Positions 23,149 through 29,956 of a stretch of 30,997 bases of DNA are shown in pieces. Numbering within the stretch: the stretch's first letter is position 1; every line of letters begins with the position of its first letter. The DNA comes from DATAXV01 sp036272915 (GTDB lineage: Bacteria > Chloroflexota > Dormibacteria > Dormibacterales > Dormibacteraceae), in NCBI GenBank assembly GCA_036272915.1, contig DATAXV010000081.1, positions 1 through 30,997 on the forward strand, written 5' to 3'. Below the pieces are notes generated by a model that was given only the letters and a program-made list of their open reading frames with translations, searched no databases and was not told the DNA's origin. Position numbers and translations under genes: made by a program.

Positions 23149-23624
23149 TTCAACAGCCTAGTCAGGTGACTGACCATTCCCTCGGCGAGACCGGGCCTCC
23201 CCTGCTCGGCCTGCTGTTGCGGCTGGCCGGACAGCACTGGGGCGTCGACGTCGACGCGGCGCTTCGCGCGGCCGGGTTCGGCGACATCAGGGCGGCGCAC
23301 GCCAACGTCTTCCCCTTCGTCCCTCCGGAGGGGATCCAGCCCAGCCGGCTCGCCCGCCTGGCCCGCGTCCGCAAGCAGACGATGATGCAGACGCTGGAGG
23401 AGTTGGAGCGCGGAGGGTACATCGAGCGGAGGGCCGACCCGGAGGATGGGCGAGCCCGGCTGGTCTTCCTCACCCGGAGGGGGGACGAGGTCCGCGCGCT
23501 GGCCGTCGAGGCCTCCCACCAGGTGACGCGCCGCTGGAGCGCGCTGACCAGCCCGGAGCAGATCCAGGAGCTGACCCGGTCCCTGGCGCACCTGCTCGCA
23601 CGGCTCGGCGAGACCTCGCGTTAG
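23139..23624 (+). CDS. MarR-family transcriptional regulator
   Basis: A 161-residue winged-helix regulator. The MarR core is visible: GIQPSRLARLARVRKQTMMQ followed by TLEELERGGYIERRADPEDG, then ARLVFLTRRGDE, which form the recognition helix and the wing with the RADPxDGR motif. It is divergent from the haloalkane dehalogenase; two GTCAG/CTGAC palindromes in between suggest it represses both genes until a ligand, perhaps a halogenated compound, binds. Start is GTG 23139 (leaderless after TATCAT) or GTG 23166, nine codons later. Its 3' end overlaps the convergent nucleotidyltransferase gene by 4 nt. Confidence 0.92.
   Translation: MPDLQQPSQVTDHSLGETGPPLLGLLLRLAGQHWGVDVDAALRAAGFGDIRAAHANVFPFVPPEGIQPSRLARLARVRKQTMMQTLEELERGGYIERRADPEDGRARLVFLTRRGDEVRALAVEASHQVTRRWSALTSPEQIQELTRSLAHLLARLGETSR
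23161..23174. promoter_or_regulatory. MarR-type operator 2
   Basis: GTCAG-GTGA-CTGAC shares the GTCAG/CTGAC core of operator 1 and lies 28 bp from it, centre to centre near 27 bp, inside the start of the MarR frame. Confidence 0.6.
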
Positions 23625-24367
23625 GGGCGGCGTGCCGGGTCCGGCGACGCGCCCTCGATGTGGGTCAGAAGGCCCAGGATCGTCTCCCCGCAGAAGAGCT
23701 CCGCCTCCCGGGTTCGGGGTGGCAGCGCCGCCAGCAGCGAATCCATCGCTCCGGCCGCCTCGGGGTTGCGGACCCGCCATCGAGGGGCGAGGTCGCCCCA
23801 GCCCGCCCGCCAGGTGGTGAGGACCGGCTCCCCCTGCTCCACCAGCAGGGCGCGGGTGGCCGGCTTCAGCCGGGTCATCATTAGCCGGACCAGCCGGCGC
23901 CGCCGCGCCGGGCCGGCGGCGATGGCCCAGGGCACCTTGTCGTCCTCGATCCGTGCCACGACGCCGGCGAGCGTGGCGAAGCCGACCGCGCGGAGGGAGG
24001 TCTCGTCATGGATGTAGGCGGGGTCGGGGATCCGGCCCCGGATCATGGCGAAGGACCCCGGCACCAGGGTGGGTCGGGGGGCCTCGTCGATGTCGGCGAA
24101 CTTGGCCTGGAGATAGTCGAAGGGATCGGGCCCGAGGTCCTGGAGCAGCCGTTGCACCCCGACGGCGTCCTCGACCTCGATCCGGCCGTGGATGAAAAAG
24201 GCCAGGTCGAGGTCGGAGAAGCCGGGTAGGAAGGAGCCGTCCACCGAGCTGCCGTAGGCGGCCAGGGCGACCAGGCGATCGCCCAGCACCGCCGCGAAGG
24301 CATCGCCGACACGCCTGCCGATGCGGGTCGCGTCGCCTGCCTTCGCGCCGTCAGCGGCCGGCGGCAC
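23621..24367 (-). CDS. Pol-beta-type nucleotidyltransferase-domain protein
   Basis: A 248-residue protein with the nucleotidyltransferase signature G39-S40...S51-D52-L-D54 (YGSSVDGSFLPGFSDLDLAF), the metal-binding motif of DNA polymerase beta-like transferases. The rest is helical. Relatives include aminoglycoside nucleotidyltransferases, MNT toxin-antitoxin proteins and many of unknown role. No HEPN partner is adjacent, so a toxin-antitoxin role is not supported. GTG 24367 lies 17 nt inside the end of the GH38-like gene, so it is the last gene of that operon. Confidence 0.78.
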   Translation of the reverse strand: MPPAADGAKAGDATRIGRRVGDAFAAVLGDRLVALAAYGSSVDGSFLPGFSDLDLAFFIHGRIEVEDAVGVQRLLQDLGPDPFDYLQAKFADIDEAPRPTLVPGSFAMIRGRIPDPAYIHDETSLRAVGFATLAGVVARIEDDKVPWAIAAGPARRRRLVRLMMTRLKPATRALLVEQGEPVLTTWRAGWGDLAPRWRVRNPEAAGAMDSLLAALPPRTREAELFCGETILGLLTHIEGASPDPARRP

Positions 24368-26348
24368 GGTCCCGATCGAGGCGGATCCGGAACCGGAACC
24401 GCGCCGGACCCCCGTACCACATCGGGAAGTTCGTGCCCCAGACGTTGTTGTGGAGGTTGACGTGGGGCCCCTGGCCGGGCTCGGGGCGCCGGTCGTTGAA
24501 GTCGAGCAGCGAGGGAGGCCCGGGCGCGATCAGCGGCGCATCCAGCGTCTCCAGGACGGCGCTCCCTTGGGTATCGGTGTAGGCGGCCCGGCCGGAGACG
24601 GCGTGGAGGGTCCGCGCCCCGCGGCTCACGACGTGACGGGGCGAGACCGGCAGCCCCAGCTTCTCCAGGGTCCATCCGTCCTCGGCAGGGGCGAGGAAGG
24701 GGAAGGACAGCCAGAGCGCCTCAGGCAGACGGCAGGCGGGCTTGTCCACCCACTGCAGCGTCAGCTCGAGCTCCGGACCGCGGTCGGGTGCGGCGATCTC
24801 CAGGGTGGCCTCGGTCGGGGCGCCATAGAGCGCCACCGGCTTCTCCGGCATCCGAAGGTGGAGCAGCAGCCGCCGTCCCCACACCTCCTCGGCCTGGCCC
24901 GCCCAGACCAGCTGCGGATGCCACGAGCCGTACTCCCGCACGGCGGACTCGATGCCCGGCTTGCTGAAGTCGGGGACCGACCACCAGCGGTGGTCCTCCC
25001 CGCCGACGAGGTACTGGAAGAGGAAGCGCTGGTAGTTCTGGTCGGAGAAGACCTCGTAGCGGAGCTGCGCCAGCGGCCGCTCCGCCACCGCCCACTCGCG
25101 GTCGCCTGACCGGAGCGAGGCGATTCCGCCGCTGCCGTCCAGGGCGAGGTCGAAATGGCGCGTGTGGACCCGGGCTCCCACCTCGATGGGGCTGAGGCCG
25201 GTCCGCTCCGGCGGGACCACGTCCAGCGTGCGAAGCCGCGCCTCCGCCTCCTCGCGTTGGGGAGGCGGCAGGGCCTCGACCGCCCGGTCCAGGTAGGCGC
25301 GCTGCTCCGCCCACGAGGCCTCCATCGCCATTCCCGCCGGCGTGCGCCGGAGCTCGGCCAGGTCCTCCCGCGAATAGTGCTCGTAGTCGTCGAGGCGGGT
25401 CTTCTCGTCCAGCCCCCAGGTGTGCTCGGGGACGAGGAGCAGGAATCGTGAGAAGCGGTCGCCCCAGCCCGTCGGAGGCAGGCTGCCGGCCCGCTCCCAC
25501 TCATTCCGGAGCCGGCTCAGCTCGCGGAACCTGGCGACCTTGCCGGGATCGCTGCCGGCGCCGTGGATCCAGGTGTCCCCGATCTCCGCGGTGATCACGG
25601 GCAGCCCCCCGGAGAGGGGTAGCAGGTCGTGGGCGAAGCGGTCCAGTGTCGACGCCTCGACGGTGGCGCCGGGGTGGTTCTGGCGCAGCTCGGCGAACAC
25701 GCCGGCCACCTCCTCGGGCGGAGGCGGTCCCCCGTTGTCGCCGCTGTGGGCGAAGTGGAGGGCGATCCCTTCACCGGGCGCCGTGTAGTCGCCGCCGTAG
25801 CCCCCCGGGTGGTACACGACCAGGATCTCGCTGGAGGCGTCGGGCAGGCGCCAGACGAACGCCGGTGGAACCTGGACGGGGCTGGACGCGCCGTTGATGC
25901 CGATGTGGAGGAAGCGCACGCCGGCCTCGGCCAGGAGCGGGACGATGCCCAGCGTGTGCCCGGGCACGTCGCTCATCTTGGCCGCCACCGTCCTGCGGCC
26001 GAAGCGCCGGTCGAGGCGGTCGGAGAGCGTGAGCCCGAACCGGAAGAGGGAGGGGTCGAGCAGCTCCGAATGGAGGGTGAAGGGGAGGGCGTGCCAGGCG
26101 ATGTCGCCGGCCTCGATGGCCTCCTCCATCAGCCGCCGCTCATCCGGGGCTGCCTGCTCCAGGTACTCGTAGATCAGCCAGGAGCCGGTGGTCCAGATGA
26201 AACGGTCGCCGCCCTCCCGTCCGCGCAGCTCTCGGGCGAGGCGCACGGCGCGCGGGATGAAGTCCTCGATGTAGCGGGCCTCGACGCGGGCGGCGAGGTC
26301 GGTGAAGCCAAGGTCCAGGTGGGTCTTGAAGACGACGTGGACGCGCAT
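24351..26348 (-). CDS. GH38-like glycoside hydrolase (DUF5054-type)
   Basis: A 665-residue protein with a GH38/57-like N-terminal barrel. HLDLGFTD at residues 10-17 gives metal ligand candidates H10 and D12, and MSDVPGHTLG (D127, H131) matches the nucleophile region (D-x-x-G-H) of alpha-mannosidases. The C-terminal half (~370-660) is beta-rich, like the sugar-binding part of GH38 proteins. It lacks a signal peptide, so it acts inside the cell. I believe this architecture corresponds to the DUF5054 group; substrate unknown. The frame is open far upstream over the deaminase, but ATG 26348, 28 bp after the deaminase stop, fits the homologous start MRVHVVFKTHLD. Confidence 0.8.
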   Translation of the reverse strand: MRVHVVFKTHLDLGFTDLAARVEARYIEDFIPRAVRLARELRGREGGDRFIWTTGSWLIYEYLEQAAPDERRLMEEAIEAGDIAWHALPFTLHSELLDPSLFRFGLTLSDRLDRRFGRRTVAAKMSDVPGHTLGIVPLLAEAGVRFLHIGINGASSPVQVPPAFVWRLPDASSEILVVYHPGGYGGDYTAPGEGIALHFAHSGDNGGPPPPEEVAGVFAELRQNHPGATVEASTLDRFAHDLLPLSGGLPVITAEIGDTWIHGAGSDPGKVARFRELSRLRNEWERAGSLPPTGWGDRFSRFLLLVPEHTWGLDEKTRLDDYEHYSREDLAELRRTPAGMAMEASWAEQRAYLDRAVEALPPPQREEAEARLRTLDVVPPERTGLSPIEVGARVHTRHFDLALDGSGGIASLRSGDREWAVAERPLAQLRYEVFSDQNYQRFLFQYLVGGEDHRWWSVPDFSKPGIESAVREYGSWHPQLVWAGQAEEVWGRRLLLHLRMPEKPVALYGAPTEATLEIAAPDRGPELELTLQWVDKPACRLPEALWLSFPFLAPAEDGWTLEKLGLPVSPRHVVSRGARTLHAVSGRAAYTDTQGSAVLETLDAPLIAPGPPSLLDFNDRRPEPGQGPHVNLHNNVWGTNFPMWYGGPARFRFRIRLDRDRAAGR

Positions 26349-26376
26349 CAACCGAGTATCCGCCACCCCAACCGGC

Positions 26377-27375
26377 TCAGCCGCCGGCCGGCCCCGCCGG
26401 AGCCCAGTCGAAGCGCTCGCCGATCGCGCGCAGCCGGTCCCGCGCCGCCTCCTCGCAGAGGGCGCCGGCGACGCCGGCCTCGTAGATCGCCCGGGGATGG
26501 AGGCCGAGGCTCGTCGCCGCCTCGTAGTCGCGGCCCAGGTCGGTGTCGAACATCGCCGGGTCGTCGGTCGAGATCGAGCAGCGGACACCGGCGTCGACGA
26601 GGCGGGGCAGGGGATGCAGGTCGAGCGAGGCGACGGCGCCGGTCCGCAGGTTGGACAGCGGGCACACGTCGAGCACGGTCCCGCGCCCGGCCAGCTCGCG
26701 GACCAGGCCCGGATCCTCCACCGCCCGAAAGCCATGCCGGATGCGGTCGGCGTGCAGCGCCTCCAAGGCGCCGCGCACCGAGGCCGGCCCGGCGACCTCG
26801 CCGGCGTGGGGTGCCGATCCCAGCCCCAGGGATCGGGCCAGCTCGAAGGCGGGGGCGTAGGGCTCGGGCGGGTTGCCCGCCTCGGGACCGCCGAGCCCGA
26901 TGGCGACCACGCCCCGCTCGCGATAGCGGGCGGACCATTCGGCGGTCGCCCGCGCCTCCTCGAGGGTGGCCAGCCCGCGGGGGATGTCGGTGGTGATGCG
27001 GATCTCGACGCCATGGCGCTCCCGCCCCTCCTGGACGCCGTCGCAGACGCCCTCGAAGGCCTCCTGCCAGGAAGAGCCGGCCCACACCCGCTCCAGCGGC
27101 GTGAAGATCCCCTCCAGGTAGACGGCGCCGTGCGTCGCGGCCTCGGCGGCGTAGTCGGTCACCATCTGGCGAAGGTCCTCCGCCGTCCTCAGAGCCCCGG
27201 TGGTGAGCCTCCAGACCTCGAGGAAGTGGTCGAAGTCGCGGAAGCGGTAGAGGCCGGCCAGGCCCTCGACCGTGTCGGCGGGCAGCGGGTAGCCGTTCCG
27301 GCGCGCGATCTCGATGAGGGTGTGCGCCCGCACCGTCCCCTCGAGGTGGACATGGAGTTCGATCTTCGGGTACAT
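26377..27375 (-). CDS. Adenosine deaminase-like aminohydrolase
   Basis: A 332-residue TIM-barrel metal-dependent deaminase. Zinc ligand candidates are H8 and H10 (LHVHLEG), H190 (APHAGE) and D271 (STDDP); catalytic E193 and H214 (RIRHG) are also present. All are diagnostic for the adenosine/AMP deaminase family. Members act on adenosine, adenine or aminodeoxyfutalosine; the exact substrate cannot be told from these residues. GGAGG lies 5 nt before ATG 27375. It heads an operon with the GH38-like and nucleotidyltransferase genes, an unusual combination that might reflect salvage of a nucleoside-linked sugar. Confidence 0.92.
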   Translation of the reverse strand: MYPKIELHVHLEGTVRAHTLIEIARRNGYPLPADTVEGLAGLYRFRDFDHFLEVWRLTTGALRTAEDLRQMVTDYAAEAATHGAVYLEGIFTPLERVWAGSSWQEAFEGVCDGVQEGRERHGVEIRITTDIPRGLATLEEARATAEWSARYRERGVVAIGLGGPEAGNPPEPYAPAFELARSLGLGSAPHAGEVAGPASVRGALEALHADRIRHGFRAVEDPGLVRELAGRGTVLDVCPLSNLRTGAVASLDLHPLPRLVDAGVRCSISTDDPAMFDTDLGRDYEAATSLGLHPRAIYEAGVAGALCEEAARDRLRAIGERFDWAPAGPAGG

Positions 27376-27474
27376 GGGTCCTCCCTGGGTCGGGGCGGCG
27401 GAGGGGCGGCGCGTCGCCGGCCCCGCATCATCGCAGCCACGGTCGCCGCCGCGCCGCCGGCAGGTCGGGGACGG

Positions 27475-27480
27475 TACGCT
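27475..27480 (+). promoter_or_regulatory. -10 box for leaderless response regulator
   Basis: TACGCT ends 8 nt before the ATG at 27489. Confidence 0.45.
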
Positions 27481-27488
27481 GTCGCGGC

Positions 27489-28193
27489 ATGGCGAGGGTC
27501 CTCGTGGTGGAAGACGAGCGCGGCCTCAGCGATCTCGTCCGCAGCCATCTGGAGCGGGAGGGACACGAGGTGACCCAGGCCTTCGACGGCCGCGAGGCCC
27601 TTCGCATCGCCCGCCAGCAGTCGCCGGAACTGCTCGTCCTGGACTGGATGCTGCCCGGCCTTGACGGCCTCGAGGTCTGCCGCGAGCTCCGCCGCACCCA
27701 CCTGATGCCGGTGATCATGCTCACCGCCCGCGACAGCGAGACCGACCGGGTCCTAGGCCTGGAGGCGGGCGCCGACGACTACGTGGTCAAGCCCTTCTCC
27801 ATCCCCGAGCTGCTGGCTCGGGTCCGGGCCACGCTCCGCCGGGTGGCGCTGGACTCGGCGGCGATCGAGGCGGAGGCCGGCGACAAGCCGCTCGTCTGCG
27901 GCTCGCTCGTCCTCGACCCCGGCGGCCACACGGCGACGCTGGGCGGGGTCCGCCTGGACCTCACCGCCAGGGAGCTTGACCTGCTCGGCATGCTGCTCAG
28001 CCACCCCAACCGCACCTTCACCCGCGACTACCTGCTGGACCGGCTCTGGGGCCCCGACTATGAGGGACTGGACCGAGCCGTCGACACGCAGATGGCGAGG
28101 CTGCGCCGGAAGCTCGGCGACCAGGGGCGTGCGCTGGAGGCGGTCTGGGGGGTTGGCTACCGCTTCCGTCCCGACCTCGTGGTCGGCGGCTGA
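27489..28193 (+). CDS. OmpR/PhoB-family response regulator (orphan)
   Basis: A 234-residue two-domain regulator. The receiver domain has the acidic pair (VEDE, residues 8-10), phospho-acceptor D52 (VLDWMLPG), T79 and K101 (VKPFS). The C-terminal winged helix (~140-230) carries LTARELDLLGMLLSHPNRTF, DYLLDRLWG and the RVDTQ-like RAVDTQMARLRRKL. No histidine kinase is next to it; the next genes are rsmD and coaD, which begin 3 nt later. A leaderless start is suggested by the TACGCT box. Its targets cannot be read from sequence. Confidence 0.93.
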   Translation: MARVLVVEDERGLSDLVRSHLEREGHEVTQAFDGREALRIARQQSPELLVLDWMLPGLDGLEVCRELRRTHLMPVIMLTARDSETDRVLGLEAGADDYVVKPFSIPELLARVRATLRRVALDSAAIEAEAGDKPLVCGSLVLDPGGHTATLGGVRLDLTARELDLLGMLLSHPNRTFTRDYLLDRLWGPDYEGLDRAVDTQMARLRRKLGDQGRALEAVWGVGYRFRPDLVVGG

Positions 28194-28195
28194 CG

Positions 28196-28759
28196 GTGCC
28201 CGCTCACGGGCTCCGGGTCCACGGCGGCGAGGCCAGGGGCCGCCCGCTGGTGGCGCCGCCCGGCATCCGGCCCAGCCAGGGGATGGTCAAGGAGGCGATC
28301 TTCAACGCCGTCTCGGCGGTGCTCGAGGGTGCCGTCGTGATCGACCTCTGCGCCGGCTCCGGGGCGCTCGGCATCGAGGCCCTCTCGAGGGGGGCGGCCC
28401 GCGCCCACTTCGTCGATCAGGGCGACCGCCAGGTGGCGACCATCCGGCGGAACCTGGAGCGCCTGGGCTACGAGGACCGGGCCACCGTCGATCGGGCCGA
28501 CGCCGCCCGCTGGCTGGAGGCGCACCCGGCGGAGGTGGGGGAGGCCGATCTGGTCCTCCTCGACCCGCCCTACGCCGACGCCGTCGTCGATCGCGTCCTT
28601 GCTGGCCTGGACCACATGGTCCCCGACCGGGCGGTGGTCGTGGTCGAGCACGAGCAGGGCAGGGTCCTGCCTCCCCTGGAGCGGCTGGCGGAGGTTCGCC
28701 GCCGGCGCTACGGGGACAGCGAGGTCAGCCTCATGGAGGTCAGAGAAGAAGATGAGTGA
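28196..28759 (+). CDS. rsmD: 16S rRNA (guanine(966)-N2)-methyltransferase RsmD
   Basis: A 187-residue Rossmann-fold methyltransferase that modifies G966 of 16S rRNA with S-adenosylmethionine. DLCAGSGALGIEALSRGA (~residue 50) is the SAM-binding motif, and LLDPPYAD (~120) is the catalytic DPPY loop. The N-terminal RPSQGMVKEAIFN matches the RPT...R..LFN pattern of the family. GTG 28196 starts two bases after the response regulator stop, so they may be cotranscribed. Its end overlaps coaD by 8 nt, the classic rsmD-coaD pairing. Confidence 0.94.
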   Translation: MPAHGLRVHGGEARGRPLVAPPGIRPSQGMVKEAIFNAVSAVLEGAVVIDLCAGSGALGIEALSRGAARAHFVDQGDRQVATIRRNLERLGYEDRATVDRADAARWLEAHPAEVGEADLVLLDPPYADAVVDRVLAGLDHMVPDRAVVVVEHEQGRVLPPLERLAEVRRRRYGDSEVSLMEVREEDE

Positions 28760-29252
28760 CCCGTCACCGCGGATTCGCCGCGCCCTCTATCCGGGCAGCT
28801 TCGACCCCTTCACCAACGGGCACCTCGACGTCCTCCGGCGAGCGACGGACCTGTTCGACGAGGTCCTGGTCGCGGTCGCCGCCAATCCGGAGAAGCGCAC
28901 CCCGCTGTTCACCCCCGAGGAGCGGGTGGACATGATCGCCGAGTCGGTGCGGGACCTCGAGGGGGTGGCGGTGAGCTCCTACCAGGGGCTGACTGTCGAC
29001 TTCGCCCGCAGCCGCGGGATCACCAGCCTGGTCCGCGGTCTCCGCGCCTACTCCGACTTCGACGCCGAGCTCCAGCAGGCGCTGATGAATCGCAAGTTGG
29101 CTCCCGAGATCGACACCGTGTTCCTGATGTCCGGCTTCGCGCATATCTATGTGTCGTCGAGTATCCTCAAGGACATTGCCAGCCACGGGCGCGACGTGGG
29201 GGAGTTCGTCCCCGGGCCTGTGGCGGCCCGCCTGAAGGAGAAAGTCCGCTGA
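28752..29252 (+). CDS. coaD: Phosphopantetheine adenylyltransferase
   Basis: A 166-residue enzyme that makes dephospho-CoA from 4'-phosphopantetheine and ATP. The nucleotidyltransferase motif YPGSFDPFTNGHLDVLRRA (N-terminal), LVRGLRAYSDFDAELQQALM in the middle and YVSSSILKDIA near the end are all diagnostic. Length is normal. The ATG sits inside the end of rsmD, and its stop TGA shares two bases with the CTG start of the next gene, so the genes are tightly coupled. Confidence 0.97.
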   Translation: MSDPSPRIRRALYPGSFDPFTNGHLDVLRRATDLFDEVLVAVAANPEKRTPLFTPEERVDMIAESVRDLEGVAVSSYQGLTVDFARSRGITSLVRGLRAYSDFDAELQQALMNRKLAPEIDTVFLMSGFAHIYVSSSILKDIASHGRDVGEFVPGPVAARLKEKVR

Positions 29253-29725
29253 AGGTCGACGAGATTCTCGACCGCATCGAATACCTCGTCAACCACGCTC
29301 GGCACGTGCCCTTCTCGAGCCAGGTCATGGTGGACGAGGAGGAGGTCATGGAGCTGGTCGATCAGCTCCGGCTGAACCTGCCTGACGAGATCAAGCAGGC
29401 CAACTGGACCGTGCAGGAGCAGCAGCGGCTGATCGCCGAGGCGCACTCCGAGGCCTCTCGGATCATGACCAAGGCGAACGAGCGCGCGGAGTCGGCGGTC
29501 CAGGAGCACGAGATCCTGCGCCGCGCCCAGCGCGAGTCGCAGCAGCTGGTGCGGGACTCCCAGGCCAAGGCCGAGGAGACGATCCGCGAGGCCGAGGCCT
29601 ATGCCGTCGAGCAGCTGCAGCAGCTGGAGGCCCACCTGAGCCGGACGCTGGTCACGGTGAAGCGCGGAGTCGAGGCCCTGCAGACGACGCAGCCGCGGCC
29701 CCACGAGGACCAGGTCAGAGTCTGA
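29249..29725 (+). CDS. DivIVA/SepIVA-like coiled-coil protein
   Basis: A 158-residue protein: short N-terminal part (LKVDEILDRIEYLVNHARHV), the segment EEVMELVDQLRLNLPDEIKQ, then a long Gln/Glu/Ala-rich coiled coil to the C-terminus. This matches the SepIVA/DivIVA-like factor encoded next to coaD and rpmF in mycobacteria, which helps organise division and envelope growth; the role here is inferred by position and shape. I place the start at CTG 29249, overlapping the coaD stop (CTGA), because GGAG lies 8 nt upstream and the residues before the internal GTG 29306 fit the family. That makes it a rare CTG initiation. Confidence 0.82.
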   Translation: MKVDEILDRIEYLVNHARHVPFSSQVMVDEEEVMELVDQLRLNLPDEIKQANWTVQEQQRLIAEAHSEASRIMTKANERAESAVQEHEILRRAQRESQQLVRDSQAKAEETIREAEAYAVEQLQQLEAHLSRTLVTVKRGVEALQTTQPRPHEDQVRV

Positions 29726-29752
29726 TCGCCGCCTTCCGGGTGGTCCGTCCAG

Positions 29753-29758
29753 TAGACT
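29753..29758 (+). promoter_or_regulatory. -10 box upstream of rpmF
   Basis: TAGACT ends 10 nt before the rpmF ATG. No Shine-Dalgarno sequence is present, so a near-leaderless transcript is possible. The same hexamer precedes the E1 alpha gene. Confidence 0.4.
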
Positions 29759-29768
29759 GTTCTGGCTC

Positions 29769-29951
29769 ATGTCCAGCCAAGTCCCGAAGGTCAAACTCTC
29801 AAGGAGCCGGACTCGGCGTCGGCGCGCCCACCAGGCGCTCGTCCCCGAGACCCTCCACCCCTGCCCGCACTGCAAGAAGCCCTGCCGGCCGCACCACATC
29901 TGCCTCAACTGCGGCTTCTACGGCGGGCGCGAGGTTCTCGAGACCGAGTAG
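29769..29951 (+). CDS. rpmF: 50S ribosomal protein L32
   Basis: A 60-residue ribosomal protein with a basic N-terminus (KLSRSRTRRRRAH) and a zinc ribbon made by CPHC and CLNC, followed by the FYGGREV tail typical of L32. It binds 23S rRNA in the large subunit. In many bacteria yceD precedes rpmF, but here the SepIVA-like gene does. fabD begins six bases after its stop. Confidence 0.94.
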   Translation: MSSQVPKVKLSRSRTRRRRAHQALVPETLHPCPHCKKPCRPHHICLNCGFYGGREVLETE

Positions 29952-29956
29952 GCGGG

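Noticed and set aside
23621..24367. Nucleotidyltransferase as a toxin-antitoxin component
   Set aside because: No HEPN-type partner gene is adjacent; it is the last gene of a metabolic-looking operon.
24351..27014. 887-codon extension of the GH38-like frame over the deaminase gene
   Set aside because: The N-terminal 220 residues are Arg/Pro/Ser-rich shadow of the deaminase; the homologous start is at 26348.
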